NCBI GenBank assembly: GCA_002314715.1
Contig: DCGY01000097.1
Location: 1-26,578 of the forward strand
DNA from: Lachnospiraceae bacterium UBA1766
GTDB taxonomy: Bacteria > Bacillota > Clostridia > Lachnospirales > Lachnospiraceae
Reading direction: 5' to 3'
Length of the DNA: 26,578 bases
The notes under the pieces were generated by a model. It did no database searches. It saw nothing but the letters and a program-made list of their open reading frames with translations, and had not been told where the DNA came from. Position numbers and translations under genes: made by a program. Shown here piece after piece: positions 16,302 to 25,032 of the stretch (the first letter of the stretch is position 1; each line of letters begins with the position of its first letter).

Positions 16302-17065
16302 ATGAACTTGGGCGGGGAGGAACCGCCAGGGTCTATCTGGTTTATGACAGGCGGGAGAAGAGATATCTCGCCGTGAAAGAATTGCCCCGCTTCCTGGAGA
16401 CGGGAGACGGCAGGCTGATAAACATGGAATTATCGGCGGAGGTACAGCTGCTACGAAGGCTGTACCATCCGGCCCTTCCACACATTTTGGAGGTGACTGC
16501 GACCAAAGATACCCTTTTCATTGTCATGGATTACGTGGAGGGGAAAACACTGGAGCAGGTTCTTCGGGAAAGAACGCGATGCACCGAAAAAGAAGTGGTA
16601 AGCTGGGGGATTCAGCTTTGCCGGTTATTGATTTACCTGCACGGACAAAATCCACCGGTGATTTATCGGGATTTAAAACCCGCCAACATTATGCTGCAGC
16701 CCGACGGAAGATTAAAATTAATCGATTTCGGGACTGCCAGAGTTTATAAAGTGAATGCAAAACAGGACACGGTACGGCTGGGAACCAGAGGGTACTGTGC
16801 GCCGGAACAACTCTCCCCCAAAGGCCAGTCGGATGCCCGTACGGATATCTACAGTCTGGGGGTTACCATGTATGTCCTTCTTACCGGGCATTATCCCATT
16901 GACCCGCCTTATGAAATCTGTCCCATTCGGGAATGGAATCCAAATTACTCCAAACAACTGGAAAAAATCATTCGAAAATGCACCAGACAAAATCCAAAAA
17001 AGCGCTATCAGACAAGCAGTAGCCTTTTGGCTGATTTCGAGCGCCTTTCTTTTGAAAAAACCTAG
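16274..17065 (+). CDS. Minimal Hanks-type serine/threonine protein kinase
   Basis: 263 residues containing little more than a kinase domain. Visible motifs are the glycine loop LGRGGTARVY (G13-G16), the ATP-binding lysine K35 in AVKE, the catalytic loop YRDLKPANIM with D133 (Y replaces H of HRD), DFG with D151, and the activation segment ending RGYCAPEQ. It therefore looks active. It lacks the membrane segment and PASTA repeats of PrkC/PknB cell-wall sensors, so it is probably soluble. Its start lies inside the end of the hydrolase gene in another frame (28-base overlap), with an AGGGG site inside that gene, so translational coupling is likely. Neither a PP2C phosphatase nor an FHA protein lies nearby. 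Substrates are unknown; the hydrolase is a candidate by linkage only. Confidence 0.9.
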   Translation: MLLGRYQRIDELGRGGTARVYLVYDRREKRYLAVKELPRFLETGDGRLINMELSAEVQLLRRLYHPALPHILEVTATKDTLFIVMDYVEGKTLEQVLRERTRCTEKEVVSWGIQLCRLLIYLHGQNPPVIYRDLKPANIMLQPDGRLKLIDFGTARVYKVNAKQDTVRLGTRGYCAPEQLSPKGQSDARTDIYSLGVTMYVLLTGHYPIDPPYEICPIREWNPNYSKQLEKIIRKCTRQNPKKRYQTSSSLLADFERLSFEKT

Positions 17066-17073
17066 GAAATCCT

Positions 17074-17102
17074 TTGCAAAATCCGGGAAAAAGTCTTAAA
17101 AT
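17074..17102 (+). promoter_or_regulatory. Predicted promoter of the PHP gene
   Basis: TTGCAA (17074-17079), a 17-base spacer and TAAAAT (17097-17102) form a sigma-A-like promoter. It starts just after the kinase stop codon and 40 bases before the PHP start codon. It overlaps an A/T-rich hairpin (17088-17122) that could act as a weak terminator. Confidence 0.45.
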
Positions 17103-17141
17103 GGAAGAGAAAATGACTTTTTATGAAGTGCGAGGATTATT

Positions 17142-17885
17142 ATGAAAAAGTGGAATGCAACAGAAGAATATCCGTATGCCTACGAAACACACTTACATAC
17201 CTGTGAGGGAAGTGCCTGCGGAAAAAACACCGGTGCGGAAATGGCCAGAGCTTACAAGGAGGCGGGCTATACCGGGATTATTGTGTCGGATCACTTTTTT
17301 TACGGAAATACGGCGGTAGACAGATCCCTTCCCTGGAAGGAATGGGTGGAGCTTTATTGCAAGGGGTATGAGAATGCCAAGGCGGAAGGCGATAAAATCG
17401 GACTGCAGGTATTTTTTGCATGGGAGGCTTCTTATCAGGGAACGGATTTTTTGATCTACGGACTGGATAAGCAGTGGCTCCTGGATCATCCGGAGATTAA
17501 GGATGCTTCCATTGAGGAACAGTATCGTCTGGTTAAGGCGGACGGTGGCATGGTAATTCACGCCCATCCCTATCGTCAGGCCTCTTATATTCCGGAAACC
17601 CGTCTGTTTCCGGATTGTGTGGATGGCGTGGAAACCTTCAACTCCTCTCATATTCGGGAGGGTGTCACACCGGGAGAACGTCCGGAATATGATAAATTGG
17701 CTCTTGCCTATGCCCGGGAATATGATTTCCCGCAGACCGGCGGTTCGGACATCCACAGCGTGAATTTAACCTACGGAGGAATGGCTTTTGCCAGACCTCT
17801 TGACAGCATAGAGGATTTTATGAAAGCAGTTCTTTCCGAAGAGGGAAAAATCTTGCCAAACAACCCTCCGTATGTGATTTTATAA
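17142..17885 (+). CDS. PHP-domain phosphoesterase-like protein
   Basis: 247 residues. The metal-binding motifs of the polymerase-and-histidinol-phosphatase fold are in order: H17-L-H19 in ETHLHTCEGS, SDH in GIIVSDHFF, HAHPYR, and GSDIHS near the C-terminus. These proteins use two or three metal ions to hydrolyse phosphoesters; relatives include TrpH-like 3',5'-nucleotide phosphatases and histidinol phosphatase. The tightly packed length and the absence of histidine genes argue against HisK, but the substrate cannot be named. GAGGA lies seven bases before the ATG. The gene has its own predicted promoter and seems to be a single-gene unit, with the next promoter starting right after its stop codon. 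Confidence 0.85.
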   Translation: MKKWNATEEYPYAYETHLHTCEGSACGKNTGAEMARAYKEAGYTGIIVSDHFFYGNTAVDRSLPWKEWVELYCKGYENAKAEGDKIGLQVFFAWEASYQGTDFLIYGLDKQWLLDHPEIKDASIEEQYRLVKADGGMVIHAHPYRQASYIPETRLFPDCVDGVETFNSSHIREGVTPGERPEYDKLALAYAREYDFPQTGGSDIHSVNLTYGGMAFARPLDSIEDFMKAVLSEEGKILPNNPPYVIL

Positions 17886-17914
17886 TTGTTTATTTATATA
17901 AGATATGCTATAAT
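17886..17914 (+). promoter_or_regulatory. Predicted promoter of the dynamin-like/MATE/HelD unit
   Basis: TTGTTT (17886-17891), a 17-base spacer and a perfect TATAAT (17909-17914) begin on the base after the PHP stop codon. The start site near 17921 gives a leader of about 75 bases before the dynamin-like gene, which has a GGGAGGT ribosome binding site. Confidence 0.7.
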
Positions 17915-17994
17915 GTAAGCAATTATTGGGTAGTTACATGACACGTTTCTAATGTCGAATTCAGATAGAGTAAGGTATAACATGGGAGGTACAC

Positions 17995-20475
17995 ATGAAC
18001 AAGCAGGTTTTACAGATGAAATATCATCCGGCGAAGAAGGAAGTTGAGTTCCATCGCTTCCAAAACGGTCTGGAAATTCCGCTGAAAACGGACAGCAAGC
18101 TGAAACAGTACATGAACATGAAGGGTAACTTCGTTCTTCAGGATCATGGAAAAACATTCTTCGATGATATCGTAAATGTTTTTGACGGTTTGCCCAAAAT
18201 TGAAATCCAGGTAGTTACCACGAAGATGGACTACGAAGATTTTGTACAGATGGTCGAGTATTACAATACGGACTCCGAGGACTGCAAAATCACTCCGGTA
18301 CTCATTGCAGAATTGCCGGACATGAATCATACCTTTGCGGAAGTAAAGAAGTATGGTGAGCAGGCTACCGAGATTCTTCGCAGCAAGCGTTTAAAATTAT
18401 TTGAAATTCCCATGGAAAACGAAACCGTACGCATGAGTGCGGAGAGCTTCGCAGACCAGATTGATGAAGAGAGAAGAAATATTCATGACAAGATTGACAG
18501 CCTGAATGATAATGCCGTAAGCCTTTGCTTTACCGGTGTTTATTCTGCAGGTAAGTCCACCTTGATCAATGCACTTTTGGGCTTTAAGATTCTTCCGGAG
18601 AAAATTACATCCGAAACCGCCAAGATGTTCTGCATTTCCAGTCCCAAAGCAAATGAGCCTGAGCGTATCCATTTTGATATCGAGGGCGTGGCTTCCGAAC
18701 TGGTATGGAACAAGAAGCGTAAAGGTTTTGAATTTACCGAGGGCCCTTGCGAGAGTGAGACAAAGACCACGATTCAGAAGGAAGTAAACCGCGTATTTGA
18801 GGAAAAGTTAAAACAGCATGAGCAGATTTGTGCAATCCTAACGTTGTTAAACGGTATGGATAATGTATCTGCAGATATCCGCATTGCCTTCCCGGTTCCC
18901 CTTGACAGCCAGGCAGTACAGTACACCATTTACGATACACCCGGTACCGACAGTAACTACGCAGAGCATCAGACCGTATTGATGGAAGCTTTGTCAAAGC
19001 AGAAGCAGTCCATTCTGATCTTCGTAGCAGCACCCAATAAGACAGAGGGTAGCGGAAACAACGCGCTGTTAAAATACTTAAAGGATGCAGAAGAAAAGAA
19101 CAGTCGTACCAGTATTGATATTGGTCGTTCCCTTTTCGTTATCAACTGGTCCGACAGTATTGATGCAGATGCCAGAAGAGATCTTCAGCACGAAGAGATT
19201 AAATACAAGGATGACAATGCATTCTCCATTCGACTTGCAGACAAGAAGCTGTTCTTCATTTCCGCAAGATTCGGTTATGCGGCGAAGGCAGTGAGAAACG
19301 GTATCGCTTCCGAGAAGGATGAGTCCGATTTCAATAAGGGCTTAAATAATATGACCGATAAGTTCGGCGGTTTCTGCTTCCGTGAAAACAGATGCGCAAT
19401 GTCCGAGTTTGCTACCAACAGCATGAACGAGCGTTGCGAAAAGGCATTAAAGGATGCACAGGAGCAGAAGGATGATGTATCGGTATTGGAAGTTGCTTCC
19501 GGTCTTTACGCGCTGGAAAGTGAAATCCTTCAGTACGGAGAGAAATATGCATCCGCAGTAAAGGCTTCCGCGATTATCGACAGCGTAGATAAGGCATTGT
19601 CAAAGCTTAGCAACCGTGCGGTTTCCTTACGTGAGAGTAACCGTGAAGAGATTCGCGAAATCGAAAAGAACATTGTGGAGCTTCGCAAGACAATCAGCGA
19701 TGCCATTGAGAAGGAATACAATGCATCCTCTATGCCGGAGGGAGACGATCTTCCGGACGAAATCGGGAAAACATTGGGTTTAGACAGAGCGACTCTTTAT
19801 GATACGATTGTAGGAAATACGACAAGCTACATGCACAAGGAGTTGCGTGGATGGTTCCTGGGACTTTTGGGTCGAGTAAAGGTTCGTGACAGAGATAAGG
19901 ACAGCGTTCGTGATATGATTAATCATGCAATTGATGATTATACCGAGCAGTTCCTGACTCGCAGAAAGGAACTCCTTGAAAATCAGCGTGATAACTTCAT
20001 GAATGCAGTAAAGCAGACCATTATGGAAAACGGTAACATCAGTGGTGCCGCAAAGAGATTCTTCCTGGATGTACCGGCTCCGCAGGTTATTAAGCCCGGT
20101 ATCAGCAACTGGGGTGAATTGTACAGCTCACACTGCAGAACAGAGAAGTTCTTAATGTTTAAGGGCGAATATCTGGATAAGGCAGGCTTCATTCAGGACG
20201 TAGAGAAAATGCTGGAGGAGATTGCAGCCAGTATGTGTGATGACTACAGCAGAGACTACAGAACTGCATTGGAGAGTCTGTTGATTCAGACCAGAACACA
20301 GTTCGAAAACAATTTGGAGACCTACTCTTTGTACATGAAGGCAATGGTAGAAAATAGAGATGCCATGAAACAGTTAGGTGATCGTGTAGCGGATGTTGCT
20401 ACGGAACTGTTTGAAAGTCAGAAGCAGTTAAACGACATCATCTGGAATTTGAGAATGACATCCTTCTGGTTATAA
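17995..20475 (+). CDS. Dynamin-family large GTPase
   Basis: 826 residues. The G1 motif is G-V-Y-S-A-G-K-S-T (181-189), followed by a segment with T208-like switch residues (LPEKITSETAKMF), and G3 is DTPG (314-317) in YDTPGTDSN. The place of the G4 motif N/T-K-x-D is N384-W-S-D387, with Trp for Lys. An N-terminal part of about 170 residues precedes the GTPase domain and matches no domain I know. The C-terminal 380 residues are largely helical, with charged coiled-coil-like stretches (EIREIEKNIVELRKTISD) as in dynamin stalks. No membrane span is seen, so any membrane contact would be peripheral. Bacterial dynamins remodel or protect membranes, and some act in phage defence. One base separates the stop codon from the start of the MATE gene. 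Confidence 0.85.
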   Translation: MNKQVLQMKYHPAKKEVEFHRFQNGLEIPLKTDSKLKQYMNMKGNFVLQDHGKTFFDDIVNVFDGLPKIEIQVVTTKMDYEDFVQMVEYYNTDSEDCKITPVLIAELPDMNHTFAEVKKYGEQATEILRSKRLKLFEIPMENETVRMSAESFADQIDEERRNIHDKIDSLNDNAVSLCFTGVYSAGKSTLINALLGFKILPEKITSETAKMFCISSPKANEPERIHFDIEGVASELVWNKKRKGFEFTEGPCESETKTTIQKEVNRVFEEKLKQHEQICAILTLLNGMDNVSADIRIAFPVPLDSQAVQYTIYDTPGTDSNYAEHQTVLMEALSKQKQSILIFVAAPNKTEGSGNNALLKYLKDAEEKNSRTSIDIGRSLFVINWSDSIDADARRDLQHEEIKYKDDNAFSIRLADKKLFFISARFGYAAKAVRNGIASEKDESDFNKGLNNMTDKFGGFCFRENRCAMSEFATNSMNERCEKALKDAQEQKDDVSVLEVASGLYALESEILQYGEKYASAVKASAIIDSVDKALSKLSNRAVSLRESNREEIREIEKNIVELRKTISDAIEKEYNASSMPEGDDLPDEIGKTLGLDRATLYDTIVGNTTSYMHKELRGWFLGLLGRVKVRDRDKDSVRDMINHAIDDYTEQFLTRRKELLENQRDNFMNAVKQTIMENGNISGAAKRFFLDVPAPQVIKPGISNWGELYSSHCRTEKFLMFKGEYLDKAGFIQDVEKMLEEIAASMCDDYSRDYRTALESLLIQTRTQFENNLETYSLYMKAMVENRDAMKQLGDRVADVATELFESQKQLNDIIWNLRMTSFWL

Positions 20476-20476
20476 A

Positions 20477-21853
20477 ATGATGGATACAGAAAGTCGACAG
20501 ACAAAACAATATAATAAAATGACACAAACTCCGATTCCCAAGCTGGTCTTCCGGCTTGGGATTCCTACTACTATCAGTATGCTTGTGACCAGCTTATATA
20601 ATATGGCGGACACTTTTTTCGTAGGAAAGTATGGTACCAGTGCTTCCGGAGCAATCGGCGTGGTGTTTGGATTAATGGCCATTATTCAGGCCTTTGGTTT
20701 TATGTACGGACAGGGTGCAGGCAGTATGAGTTCCAGAGCCTTGGGCGCCAAGGACCCGGACAGCGCATCCAAATATACCTCCACCGGATTCTTTGCCGCT
20801 CTTAGCACCGGTATGCTTATTATGGCATTGGGACTGACCTTTATTAACCCGTTGATGCGGTTGTTGGGCAGTACGGAAACCATTCTTCCCTATGCGAGAA
20901 CGTACGCCTTTTTTATTCTGTTGGCGGCACCTTTGATGTGTAGCAGCTGTGTGCTCAATAATGTTCTTCGATTTGAGGGACAGGCAACCTTTTCCATGAT
21001 CGGTCTTGCCACCGGAAGTATTTTAAATATTTTCGGTGACTGGATTTTGATGAGTAAGCTCCAAATGGGTGTTATGGGCGCAGGTATTTCCACTGCAGTT
21101 TCCCAAACCATCAGTTTTAGCATTTTGTTGTCCATGTATTTTCGTGGCAAAACCTCTGCCAAGCTGTCGGTAAAGAATATCTCCAAGCAATTTGGAGACC
21201 TGGTGATGATTTGCAAGACCGGTTTCCCCAGCCTGGTACGACAGGGCTTATCCAGCATCTCCACTATGATGCTGAACGACTGCGCGGGAAATTACGGAGA
21301 CGCGGCGGTGGCGGCTATGTCCATCGTCAACCGGATTTGCTTCTTTACCTTCGCAACGGCGCTTGGTATCGGTCAGGGCTTCCAGCCGGTATGCGCCTTC
21401 AACTACGGAGCCAAGAAATACGGTCGTGTGCGTAAAGCATTTTTGTTTACCTTCCTGGTGGGAGAAATCTTTTTGGGAACGGTGGCGCTGGTAGGACTTC
21501 AGTTCACCGACCGTCTGGTGGGGATTTTCCGTGATGATCCGGAAGTTATCCGGATTGGAACCCTGGCGTTGGCCGCACAGTTTGGAGGACAGTTCTTTCA
21601 ACCCATCTCGGTATGTACCAACATGATGTTCCAGAGTGTGGGAAAAACCGGAGTGGCTGCATTGATTTCCAGTCTTCGCAGCGGTTTGTTTTTCATACCG
21701 GTGCTATTGATTTTGTCTCACCTGTTTGGATTGACGGGCGTGCAAATCGCCCAGGCCATAGCGGATGTAATGACCACATTGGTGGCACTTCCCTTTGTAC
21801 TTCCGTTTCTGAGACAGATGAAGGCACTGGAGCAACAACAAAACAATGAATAA
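20477..21853 (+). CDS. MATE family multidrug/toxin efflux transporter
   Basis: 458 residues with about twelve hydrophobic segments. The opening IPKLVFRLGIPTTISMLVTSLYNMADTFFVGKYG is the classic MATE start, and GQGAGSMSSRALGAKD with G-A-K follows. The second half repeats the pattern (IVNRICFFTFATALGIGQGFQPVCAFNYGAKKYGRVRKA). These transporters export cationic or drug-like compounds in exchange for Na+ or H+. The ATG lies one base after the dynamin stop codon and has no clear ribosome binding site of its own, so translation probably depends on coupling to the upstream gene; ATG 20519 is a later alternative without better signals. The substrate is not predictable. Confidence 0.93.
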   Translation: MMDTESRQTKQYNKMTQTPIPKLVFRLGIPTTISMLVTSLYNMADTFFVGKYGTSASGAIGVVFGLMAIIQAFGFMYGQGAGSMSSRALGAKDPDSASKYTSTGFFAALSTGMLIMALGLTFINPLMRLLGSTETILPYARTYAFFILLAAPLMCSSCVLNNVLRFEGQATFSMIGLATGSILNIFGDWILMSKLQMGVMGAGISTAVSQTISFSILLSMYFRGKTSAKLSVKNISKQFGDLVMICKTGFPSLVRQGLSSISTMMLNDCAGNYGDAAVAAMSIVNRICFFTFATALGIGQGFQPVCAFNYGAKKYGRVRKAFLFTFLVGEIFLGTVALVGLQFTDRLVGIFRDDPEVIRIGTLALAAQFGGQFFQPISVCTNMMFQSVGKTGVAALISSLRSGLFFIPVLLILSHLFGLTGVQIAQAIADVMTTLVALPFVLPFLRQMKALEQQQNNE

Positions 21854-21919
21854 ACAATTTTCTTTCCAAGAAATCGTGTTCGGGATGAATACTATACAGA
21901 AAGAGAAGAGGATTATAAA

Positions 21920-24900
21920 ATGAGTAAATTGCCCGGCATTACCAGAGAGGACGAAGAAAAGCGACTTCGTTACACCATTGGTATTACAGAGCAAAAATTG
22001 GAAAGCACCAAACAGAACGTGATGATGCTGGCACAGGAATTGCATGCCTTGCAGGAAGAATTTGATGAAGAAGACCGTGAGAGCCAGGCCCTTTGGCACA
22101 ATACGGACGCTCGGTTTCGTCAGGTGAATCAGGAACTGCAACGTGCTTCCCAGGCCAGAAAGAAACCTTACTTTGGCCGAATTGATTTCGTGGACAAGCA
22201 GATCGGGAAGGAAGAGGTTTATTATATCGGCCGAAGTGTAATTGCCAAAAATCCGGCCCATCCGGAGGTAATTGACTGGCGTGCTCCCATTGCAGGTGTT
22301 TACTACGACAGTCAGTTGGGAGAGACGGAATACTCGGTGCGGGGAGAAGGAAAGTTTCAAATCCATCTTTCCAGAAAGCGTACCTATGAAATCGAAGAGG
22401 ATGTATTAAAGGATTTCTACGATTCGGATGTGGTGGCAAATGATGAACTTCTGACCAAGTATCTGGCCAAGAGCAAGCGTGCGGTATTAAGCGAAATCAT
22501 TGCGACGATTCAGCAGGAACAGAATCAGGTTATTCGAAAGAAACCCCAGCACAATCTGATTGTACAGGGAGCTGCCGGCTCCGGTAAGACAACGGTGGCA
22601 ATGCATCGTATTTCCTATATTCTGTACAACTATGAAACGGAATTCGATCCCAAGGATTTCTACATTATCGGCAGTAATCAGGTGCACTTAAATTATATCA
22701 CCGGTGTGTTGCCGGACTTGAATGTTTATGGCGTCTCACAGATGACCATGGAGCAGCTGTTTGTTCGCCTTTTGTATGAAGATTGGGATAAAAAATATAA
22801 GATTATTCCCGTGAAACGAGGAGTGACGCCCCCCATAAAAGGAACCGGAGAGTGGTTCCGGGATTTGGAGGATTTCTGTCGACGCCTGGAATGGAAGACG
22901 ATTCCAAGGCATGATGTGCGTATGGAAAAGAACCATGTGCTTTTGCTGTCCCGGAAACACATCGAAAAGATATTAAATCAGTATGACTATTTATCCCGGG
23001 CTGACAAGATTACCAAGCTGACCGAGCACCTGATGGCCAAGCTGGAGAATGAAATCAGCGGAAAATATTATTCCTATACCGCCAACGAAAAGAAACGGCT
23101 GGTGAATTATTATGAAACTTATTTCGGGAAACGGGAGTGGAAGGGTTCTATTTTTGACCAGTACGATTTCTTTCTGGCAGAGCAGGCCCAAAAAGGTCAT
23201 GTTATACCCAGACAGGAAAATATGTTTGATGTATATGATTTGGCTGCGCTGGCCTATCTGTACAAGCGATTAAAGGAAACGGAAATTATTCGGGAAGCCG
23301 GTCATGTGGTAATCGATGAAGCGCAGGACTTTGGCATGATGGCGTATTACGCCTTGAAGTATTGTTTGAGCAAGTGTACCTATACCATTATGGGGGATGT
23401 GTCCCAAAATATTTCGGTGGACTATGGCTTAAACGATTGGCAGGAACTACGGAATTTAATGCTTCCCCAGGAGTTTGATTACTTTGGTCTTTTGCAGAAA
23501 AGCTATCGAAATACAGTGGAGATTTCCGCCTATGCCACCAATATCCTGCAACACGGTACCTTCCAGGTATACCCGGTTCAGCCGATTATTCGTCATGGAG
23601 AAGAGGTAAAGACCATTGGACTTGCCACCTATGAGGGAATGCTGGCGGAAACCGTCAAAACCGTGGAGGAATGGAAGGAAAAAGGCCATGAAACCATTGC
23701 CATTATCTGTGCAGACCAGGAAGAAGCAGACCGGGTGAGCAAGGACCTTCAGGGCAAGGTAGATATTATTTGGGGCAATCCGGAGACCATGGAGTTTCAT
23801 TCCGGTACGATGGTATTGTCATTGGAATACACCAAGGGTCTGGAGTTTGATGCGGTTTTGATTTTCGATGCCTCTGCCGGGAAGTATCCTATGCAGGATG
23901 GTTATGTAAAGCGATTGTACGTGGCAGCTACCAGAGCGCTACATGAACTGCGGGTATTGCATCAGGGGGAACTGACAGAGATCATTGCAACACCGGTTTC
24001 CGAATCGAAATTAAAAGAAGCGGTAATGGAGCCGGACCGACCCACCAGACCGCCTATGGAAGAAGAGGAGCTGACCCATGAAGAGGCAGCCAAACGCCTT
24101 TCCACAGAAGGGGCCGCAGAAATGGCGGAAAGAAGTAAGTATGGTCCGAAACGAATCAATGTGTCGGATTTGACCACAGCCCCTACGGTTTCCAAACGGG
24201 TTAAAATTTCCGGCAACGATACGACCCTTCCCTCTTATTTGGAGCGACGAAAGCAGGAGCTGGCGGCAGCAGGACCGGTAAAGGTGGATGCGGGAGAGTA
24301 CGGAGAGATGCCGGACACCAACGATTTGCACCCTGCAGGCCACACCCGTATTGATTGCAGTGTGCGTATGTGTATGAAGGGCAACGGATATTTTGATATT
24401 CTGAGCAATTACGGAACCTTGCGTATCCAACCCTTGTCTTCGAAGGTGATTCGTATCAGCTTTACCAAGGGACAGTGGAAGAAATTGGAGGCGCCCTATG
24501 GGGAGATGGCCGGAAAGGGCGTGCGATTCCAATCCAGAGACGGCAAGGATGCTATTGAAATTCGTACCGATAAGCTGGGCCTTCGGGTGGATAAAAAGAG
24601 TGGTATTTTGGAATTTACCGACAGTAAGGGCAAGTCTTTGTTAAAGGAGCGGCTCAAAGAACCCAGGCAGATAAGCGACAACAAATGCTGGACCTTCTTT
24701 GACTGGGGGAAGAATGAGGCGCTGATTGCAAGAGGCCCTGTGGACTCGAAGTTTACAAGGCTTGGCATGTCAGCCAAATATATTTCCTTCGGACAAAAGC
24801 TGGAACGTATGGCAGGGATTTCCTCGGACAAGGGATATGAATTGTTATTCGCTCCGGGAAAGAAAATCCTATGCTGTACCATCCCCATGTATGGAAATTA

Positions 24901-24955
24901 TGTGGCATTTGAGAATAGCGATATGATAGATTATTATTTTCGTGTGAAATATTGA
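21920..24955 (+). CDS. helD: HelD-type UvrD-like ATPase with a C-terminal GH31-N-like domain
   Basis: 1011 residues, well above the usual 700-780 of HelD. Residues 1-110 are a coiled-coil arm, followed by PYFGRIDF and YYIGRSVI, DWRAPIAGVYYD, and Walker A GAAGSGKTTVAMHRISYILYN (G217-T225). The UvrD-like second half has VIDEAQDFG (Walker B), QKSYRNTVEI, YTKGLEFDAVLIFD and VAATRALHEL, ending near residue 690. HelD removes stalled RNA polymerase using ATP. Residues 690-807 look like a charged, flexible linker. Residues 808-1011 resemble the N-terminal beta-sandwich of GH31 glycosidases: LRIQPLSSKVIRISFT, IRTDKLGLRVDKKSGILEFTDSKGKSLLKE, and a YGNYVAFENSDMIDYYF end, with no catalytic barrel after it. 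The frame is continuous through all parts. An AGAGGA site precedes the ATG. Confidence 0.85.
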   Translation: MSKLPGITREDEEKRLRYTIGITEQKLESTKQNVMMLAQELHALQEEFDEEDRESQALWHNTDARFRQVNQELQRASQARKKPYFGRIDFVDKQIGKEEVYYIGRSVIAKNPAHPEVIDWRAPIAGVYYDSQLGETEYSVRGEGKFQIHLSRKRTYEIEEDVLKDFYDSDVVANDELLTKYLAKSKRAVLSEIIATIQQEQNQVIRKKPQHNLIVQGAAGSGKTTVAMHRISYILYNYETEFDPKDFYIIGSNQVHLNYITGVLPDLNVYGVSQMTMEQLFVRLLYEDWDKKYKIIPVKRGVTPPIKGTGEWFRDLEDFCRRLEWKTIPRHDVRMEKNHVLLLSRKHIEKILNQYDYLSRADKITKLTEHLMAKLENEISGKYYSYTANEKKRLVNYYETYFGKREWKGSIFDQYDFFLAEQAQKGHVIPRQENMFDVYDLAALAYLYKRLKETEIIREAGHVVIDEAQDFGMMAYYALKYCLSKCTYTIMGDVSQNISVDYGLNDWQELRNLMLPQEFDYFGLLQKSYRNTVEISAYATNILQHGTFQVYPVQPIIRHGEEVKTIGLATYEGMLAETVKTVEEWKEKGHETIAIICADQEEADRVSKDLQGKVDIIWGNPETMEFHSGTMVLSLEYTKGLEFDAVLIFDASAGKYPMQDGYVKRLYVAATRALHELRVLHQGELTEIIATPVSESKLKEAVMEPDRPTRPPMEEEELTHEEAAKRLSTEGAAEMAERSKYGPKRINVSDLTTAPTVSKRVKISGNDTTLPSYLERRKQELAAAGPVKVDAGEYGEMPDTNDLHPAGHTRIDCSVRMCMKGNGYFDILSNYGTLRIQPLSSKVIRISFTKGQWKKLEAPYGEMAGKGVRFQSRDGKDAIEIRTDKLGLRVDKKSGILEFTDSKGKSLLKERLKEPRQISDNKCWTFFDWGKNEALIARGPVDSKFTRLGMSAKYISFGQKLERMAGISSDKGYELLFAPGKKILCCTIPMYGNYVAFENSDMIDYYFRVKY

Positions 24956-24969
24956 TGAACTTTTTCCCG

Positions 24970-25021
24970 AAACCATTTTCCTCAGCATACCAGGGAGTTA
25001 TAATGAGGAAAATGGTTTTTT
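24970..25021 (+). terminator. Intrinsic terminator after helD with a -10-like box in its loop
   Basis: A 15-bp perfect stem, AAACCATTTTCCTCA (24970-24984) with TGAGGAAAATGGTTT (25004-25018), has a 19-base loop and is followed by T residues. The loop ends in TATAAT (24999-25004), placed to act as the -10 box of the next gene. A matching -35 box is weak (TTTTCC at 24976-24981, 17-base spacer). Confidence 0.75.
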
Positions 25022-25032
25022 AGGTGGGAAAA

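Noticed and set aside
17088..17122. AAAAAGTC/GACTTTTT hairpin as a strong terminator after the kinase
   Set aside because: The stem is A/T-rich with a 19-base loop and few T residues beyond it; it may end transcription weakly, but it is not solid enough to list.
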